From Ferruginivarius sediminum (lineage in GTDB: Bacteria; Pseudomonadota; Alphaproteobacteria; Kiloniellales; Rhodovibrionaceae): 64,000 nucleotides of DNA. Made by a program: the position numbers and the translations under genes. The stretch's first letter is position 1. Each line of letters opens with the position of its first letter. The notes under the pieces were generated by a model. The model searched no databases and was not told the DNA's origin. It saw only the letters and a list, made by a program, of their open reading frames with translations. Below are positions 60,808 to 64,000 of this stretch, one piece after another. Location: positions 1 to 64,000 of the forward strand of contig NZ_QPMH01000018.1 in assembly GCF_003344765.1 (NCBI RefSeq). Direction: 5' to 3'.

Positions 60808-61425
60808 CTACCGGCAAACCTTTTTCGGAAGGCCGGGCTCCAGCCTCGTCGCGAGCGTGACATCCGGTCCGCTTGCCCAGGCGACGCCCACGACCTGCCG
60901 CTTGCCGTTCCGGCTGCGTACCACGGGGCCACCAGAGGTGCCGCCGGAAACGCGGCAGGCCAGCAGCAGCGTTCCGTCGTCGCCTGTACGCTTCACCGGG
61001 CAGGTTGCCCGCTGCAAAATCTGGTCGCGCGGTGCGCCATACCCCAGGACCTCCAGAACCTCACCATCGCGTGGAGGCTCACCGGCAATGGCAAGGCCGC
61101 CCACATTTGCGGCCCTGGCATCGCAGGCAATCGCCAGATCCGTTCCATCGCTGCCCCTGAACCGCTGGGGAGCAAGCTCGACATGGGCCGCCCAGTCACC
61201 GCGGTCGTAGGCTTCCAGAAAATGCATGCGGCCATTGGGCGGGACGTCGAGGCAGTGCCGGGCCGTCACCAGATGCCCGCCATCGACCACGAATGCAGAA
61301 CAGTGCTGCATCCGCTTGTAACCGGCATAGTTCAGGCGGCCGACCTCCAGCGTGTCGGATAGCGCGGGTGTCCAGATCGCCAGTAGTGACGCCAGTCCAG
61401 CCATGGCCGCTAGCGCAGTGCGCAT
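60808..61425 (-). CDS. secreted trypsin-like serine protease
   Basis: This 205-aa S1-family protease has a signal peptide (ALAAMAGLASLLAIWTPALS-D, cleavage near 23). The catalytic triad is visible: His in GHLVTARHCLD, Asp in GSDGTDLAIACD, Ser in VSGGTSGGPVVRS. Six or more Cys suggest disulfides. The domain is minimal, without PDZ. It resembles periplasmic trypsin-like proteins of alphaproteobacteria rather than DegP. It is a single gene, facing away from mlaE. Confidence 0.87.
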   Translation of the reverse strand: MRTALAAMAGLASLLAIWTPALSDTLEVGRLNYAGYKRMQHCSAFVVDGGHLVTARHCLDVPPNGRMHFLEAYDRGDWAAHVELAPQRFRGSDGTDLAIACDARAANVGGLAIAGEPPRDGEVLEVLGYGAPRDQILQRATCPVKRTGDDGTLLLACRVSGGTSGGPVVRSRNGKRQVVGVAWASGPDVTLATRLEPGLPKKVCR

Positions 61426-61691
61426 TCCGGTCGTCCTCTCCGCTTGGTCGTTTTGGCTCTAACCGCCCGTTCATTCAGCATGTACGGGGCTGCCGCTTTC
61501 GCTTCCGCATCGTATCCGGAAGTGGATAGAGCTTGCTCCTCGTTGCCGTAATATACAGCCTGTACATGCGTATCGTGCCACCGGGCTGCGGTGGAAGCCT
61601 GACTTGCACAGCCGGGAGCGACACTTTGGCAAGCGCGTCGAATACGGCCGTATCGGCTTCCAATGCACCCGGCGGGAGCGGCCAGCTGGCC

Positions 61692-62801
61692 ATGGAGTCC
61701 GATCCGCAGGACGGTTGGTTGCTACGGCTCAGCGGGGACTGGACGATCTCTGCCGGCTTGCCGGGTATCGAACCGGTGGAGCGAACGCTCGACCAGCCCG
61801 TCGTGCCCGCCCGCCTCCACATCGACGCAAGCGGTGTCGGAAGATGGGACAGCGCGCTGGTGCGCTTCGTCATGGCAACCCTGGAAGCCGCCGCGCAGCG
61901 CGATATCCAGGTGGAGACCACGGGTCTGCCCGAGGGTGCCCGGCGGCTGGTGGAAATGGCGCTCGCTGTCCCGGAACGCGCAGGCGCGCGACGCGTGGCC
62001 AGCAAGGCGTCGTTCCTGGAAAGCGTGGGCCTGGCGGCGTTGAACACCGCGTCGGGCGGGCATGCCGCCGTCACCTTTCTCGGCGAGTGCGCCCTTATGT
62101 TCGTGCGCTTCCTGACCGGTCGGGCAACCTTTCGCCGCGTCGACCTGTGGCTCGCGATCCAGCAATGCGGCGCCGAGGCCCTGCCGATCGTTACCATCAT
62201 CTCGCTTCTGGTCGGCCTGATCCTGGCCTTCGTCGGCGCCGTGCAGCTTGAGCAGTTCGGTGCCGAGATCTATGTGGCCGACTTGGTCGGCATCGCCATG
62301 ACCCGCGAGATGGCCGCGATCATGACCGGGATCGCGCTGGCAGGCCGCACCGGCGCCGCCTTCGCCGCCAACATCGGCACGATGCAAGGCAACGAGGAAA
62401 TCGACGCGCTGCAGACATTGGGCATCTCGGCGATGGACTTCCTGGTGCTGCCGCGCATGCTGGCGCTGATGCTGATGATGCCGCTGCTGACGATTTACGC
62501 CGACGCCGTCGGCATTCTGGGCGGCTGGCTGGTCGGCGTCGGGATGCTGGATATCAGCAGCACGGCCTATCTTCAGGAAACACAGGCGGGCGTCGGGCTC
62601 ACCAACGTCGCCATCGGCGTTGCCAAAGGCACGGTGTTCGGCGCGGTCGTCGCCTTTGCCGGCTGCTTGCGAGGCCTGCAGTGCGGGCGCAACGCAGCCG
62701 CCGTGGGCCAGGCGGCAACCTCGGCCGTGGTGACCGGCATCGTGTGGATCATCGCCCTGGATGCCGTCTTCGCCATACTCACCAACATCCTGGGGATATA
62801 A
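61692..62801 (+). CDS. mlaE: MlaE permease with N-terminal STAS (MlaB-like) domain
   Basis: This 369-aa inner-membrane permease of the Mla phospholipid transporter has about 100 N-terminal residues forming a STAS-like domain (GWLLRLSGDWTISAGLPGIE, LHIDASGVGRWDSALVRFVM), replacing separate MlaB. Five or six membrane segments follow, with MlaE motifs (PIVTIISLLVGLILAFVGAV, FGAEIYVADLVGIAMTREMA, GRTGAAFAANIGTMQGNEEI, DALQTLGIS). The ATG at 61692 with GGGAG upstream begins right before the STAS domain. ATG 61566 would add a Pro/Ser-rich extension. mlaF follows after six bases. Confidence 0.9.
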   Translation: MESDPQDGWLLRLSGDWTISAGLPGIEPVERTLDQPVVPARLHIDASGVGRWDSALVRFVMATLEAAAQRDIQVETTGLPEGARRLVEMALAVPERAGARRVASKASFLESVGLAALNTASGGHAAVTFLGECALMFVRFLTGRATFRRVDLWLAIQQCGAEALPIVTIISLLVGLILAFVGAVQLEQFGAEIYVADLVGIAMTREMAAIMTGIALAGRTGAAFAANIGTMQGNEEIDALQTLGISAMDFLVLPRMLALMLMMPLLTIYADAVGILGGWLVGVGMLDISSTAYLQETQAGVGLTNVAIGVAKGTVFGAVVAFAGCLRGLQCGRNAAAVGQAATSAVVTGIVWIIALDAVFAILTNILGI

Positions 62802-62807
62802 AGCGAC

Positions 62808-63575
62808 ATGGCAGAGGCGACGCCGCGCATCGCAGTCCGCAACCTGACGCTGGCCTTCGGGACATTCGTGGTTCAGCGCGACCTCGACTTTGCAGTCGCG
62901 CCCGATGAAGTCTTCGTCATCATGGGTGACAGCGGCTGCGGCAAGTCCACGCTAATGAGAGCAATGATCGGTCTGCTGCGTCCCGCGAAGGGCGACGTGC
63001 TCTACGACGGCCAGAGCTTCTGGGGTACCAGCGACGAAACCCGCATGCGCCTCAACCGGCGTTTCGGCACGCTGTTCCAGTCGGGCGCACTGTGGAGTTC
63101 GATGACACTGGCGGAAAACGTCGGCCTGCCACTGCAGCAGTTTACCGGCCTGTCACCGAAGCAAGTGGCCGAGATCGTCACGTTGAAGTTGGCCCTCGTC
63201 GGCCTGCGCGGGTTCGAGGACTACTACCCCTCGGAGATCAGCGGCGGCATGCGCAAGCGCGCCGGGCTGGCTCGCGCCATCGCGCTGGACCCCGACATCC
63301 TGTTCCTGGACGAGCCGTCCGCCGGCCTCGATCCGTTGAATTCGCGGCGGCTGGACGACCTGATCCTGGAGCTGCGGGATTCGATGAACGCGACCGTCGT
63401 CGTCGTCAGCCACGAGCTGGCCAGCATCTTCGCCATCGCCGACAACTCGGTCTTCCTGTGTGCCGAGGCAAAGGCCGCCATCGCCCATGGCAATCCGCGC
63501 GAACTTGTCGAAACGGCGGAAAGCGCGAAAGTGCGGGAGTTCCTGAAACGCGGCGCAACCGAAGTCGCGGCCTAG
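62808..63575 (+). CDS. mlaF: MlaF ATPase of the Mla phospholipid transporter
   Basis: This 255-aa ATP-binding subunit has Walker A GDSGCGKSTLM (about 43-53), the Q-loop region FGTLFQSGALWSSMTLAENV, signature SEISGGMRKRAGLARAIALD, Walker B ILFLDEPSAGLDP, and the H-loop VVSHELASI. The 'RAGLARAIALDPDIL' region is typical of MlaF (toluene-tolerance Ttg2A). It lies between mlaE and mlaD, in the usual order. Confidence 0.95.
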   Translation: MAEATPRIAVRNLTLAFGTFVVQRDLDFAVAPDEVFVIMGDSGCGKSTLMRAMIGLLRPAKGDVLYDGQSFWGTSDETRMRLNRRFGTLFQSGALWSSMTLAENVGLPLQQFTGLSPKQVAEIVTLKLALVGLRGFEDYYPSEISGGMRKRAGLARAIALDPDILFLDEPSAGLDPLNSRRLDDLILELRDSMNATVVVVSHELASIFAIADNSVFLCAEAKAAIAHGNPRELVETAESAKVREFLKRGATEVAA

Positions 63576-63609
63576 CCGTTACGGCACAGCCCCAGAGGCG
63601 AGGTCTGAG

Positions 63610-64000
63610 ATGAGCGCGAAACCTAAACCGGCCCTTATCGGCGGCTTCATCGTCGGCGCCCTGGCGCTTCTCGTCCTCGGTCTCGCATTCTTCGGCAGCG
63701 GCAAGTATTTCCAGCAAACGACCACGGCCGTTTCGCACTTCGAGGGGTCGTTGGCAGGGCTTCGCGTGGGCGCACCAGTCAATTTCCGCGGCGTGCAGAT
63801 CGGCGAAGTCGCCGAGATACGGCTCGTCTATGACCCTGAGGCCGTGGCGACGGACATTCCGGTCGTCATGGAACTGCGCCCGGCTATCAGATCGGCAATG
63901 CTGCCAAGCCGTGAGGAAGTCCAGCAACTGATCGACAGAGGCCTGCGTGCCAAGCTTGTGTCGCAAAGCTTTGTGACCGGCCAACTCACCGTCGAACTCG
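63610..64000 (+). CDS. mlaD: MlaD/MCE-domain protein, cut by window edge
   Basis: The frame starts at ATG 63610, and the visible 130 residues run off the window. It has an N-terminal membrane anchor (ALIGGFIVGALALLVLGLAF) followed by an MCE domain (FEGSLAGLRVGAPVNFRGVQ, IGEVAEIRLVYDPE). MCE proteins form the periplasmic hexameric channel for lipid passage. This version has an insertion relative to short MlaD, a PqiB-like feature, but the incomplete gene leaves this open. It is 34 bases after mlaF. Confidence 0.9.
   Translation, partial: MSAKPKPALIGGFIVGALALLVLGLAFFGSGKYFQQTTTAVSHFEGSLAGLRVGAPVNFRGVQIGEVAEIRLVYDPEAVATDIPVVMELRPAIRSAMLPSREEVQQLIDRGLRAKLVSQSFVTGQLTVEL

Overview
The window is a GC-rich, densely coded chromosomal segment of an alphaproteobacterium, most likely in or near the Rhodospirillales. 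The evidence is a ChpT-type phosphotransferase, a PetP/PetR regulator pair beside ilvE, a phasin gene with TGC/GCA-rich operator-like repeats, STAS-MlaE fusions, and an order of polyprenyl synthase, DUF2007, tRNA methyltransferase, S49 protease, glyQ, glyS and ppdK. No prophage, insertion sequence, CRISPR array or rRNA was seen. One tRNA gene (Pro, CGG) is present.

Layout. 1-3.7 kb: a split iron(III) ABC uptake locus, with a fused permease on + and the substrate-binding protein on -, the latter behind a Fur-box-like site. 3.8-5.5 kb: an iron-box promoter that appears to drive a ~100-nt terminated transcript (candidate sRNA), then an ArsR / Old-Yellow-Enzyme operon. 5.6-11.2 kb: ChpT, a DUF3553 protein and a two-subunit NAD-dependent formate dehydrogenase. 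11.3-15.5 kb: a corrinoid C1-transfer operon (corrinoid protein, DUF1638, virulence-factor domain protein, MetF-like reductase) and an iron-type alcohol dehydrogenase. 15.6-24.5 kb: bcp-glnE, a large AsmA-like protein, a YbjN protein, proC and a YbaK deacylase. 24.5-28.8 kb: TetR, phasin, CsaA-like protein, petR-petP and ilvE. 28.9-38.5 kb: ppdK, glyS, glyQ (glyS and glyQ separated by a long inverted-repeat element), S49 protease, TrmN6-like methyltransferase, DUF2007 protein and polyprenyl diphosphate synthase. 38.5-44.2 kb: NnrS, then an orphan operon of ParA, a ribbon-helix-helix-like protein and a PAS-like protein, facing a TPR-SPOR lipoprotein. 44.2-50.2 kb: tRNA-Pro, pentapeptide-repeat protein, thioesterase, BASS transporter, mlaA-mlaC and ettA. 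50.3-56.9 kb: a membrane PAS-exonuclease, a CBS-DUF294 nucleotidyltransferase-like protein, a sodium:solute symporter and small membrane proteins. 57-61.4 kb: a CoA-transferase / acyl-CoA dehydrogenase pair, a GST and a secreted trypsin-like protease. 61.6-64 kb: mlaE (STAS fusion), mlaF and a truncated mlaD.

How the genes work together. Formate dehydrogenase, the corrinoid/MetF-like operon and the alcohol dehydrogenase suggest methyl-group or C1 oxidation, but no substrate methyltransferase or corrinoid activase is visible. mlaA/C and mlaE/F/D form a retrograde phospholipid transport system split over two loci about 14 kb apart, and the AsmA-like protein may be a further lipid-trafficking component. 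The most novel signals are the iron-box-controlled candidate sRNA at 3782-3880 and the ParA/RHH/PAS operon at 40000-41900.

Start codons and motifs were read by eye and could be off by a base in places. All family names are recognition from sequence, not database results.
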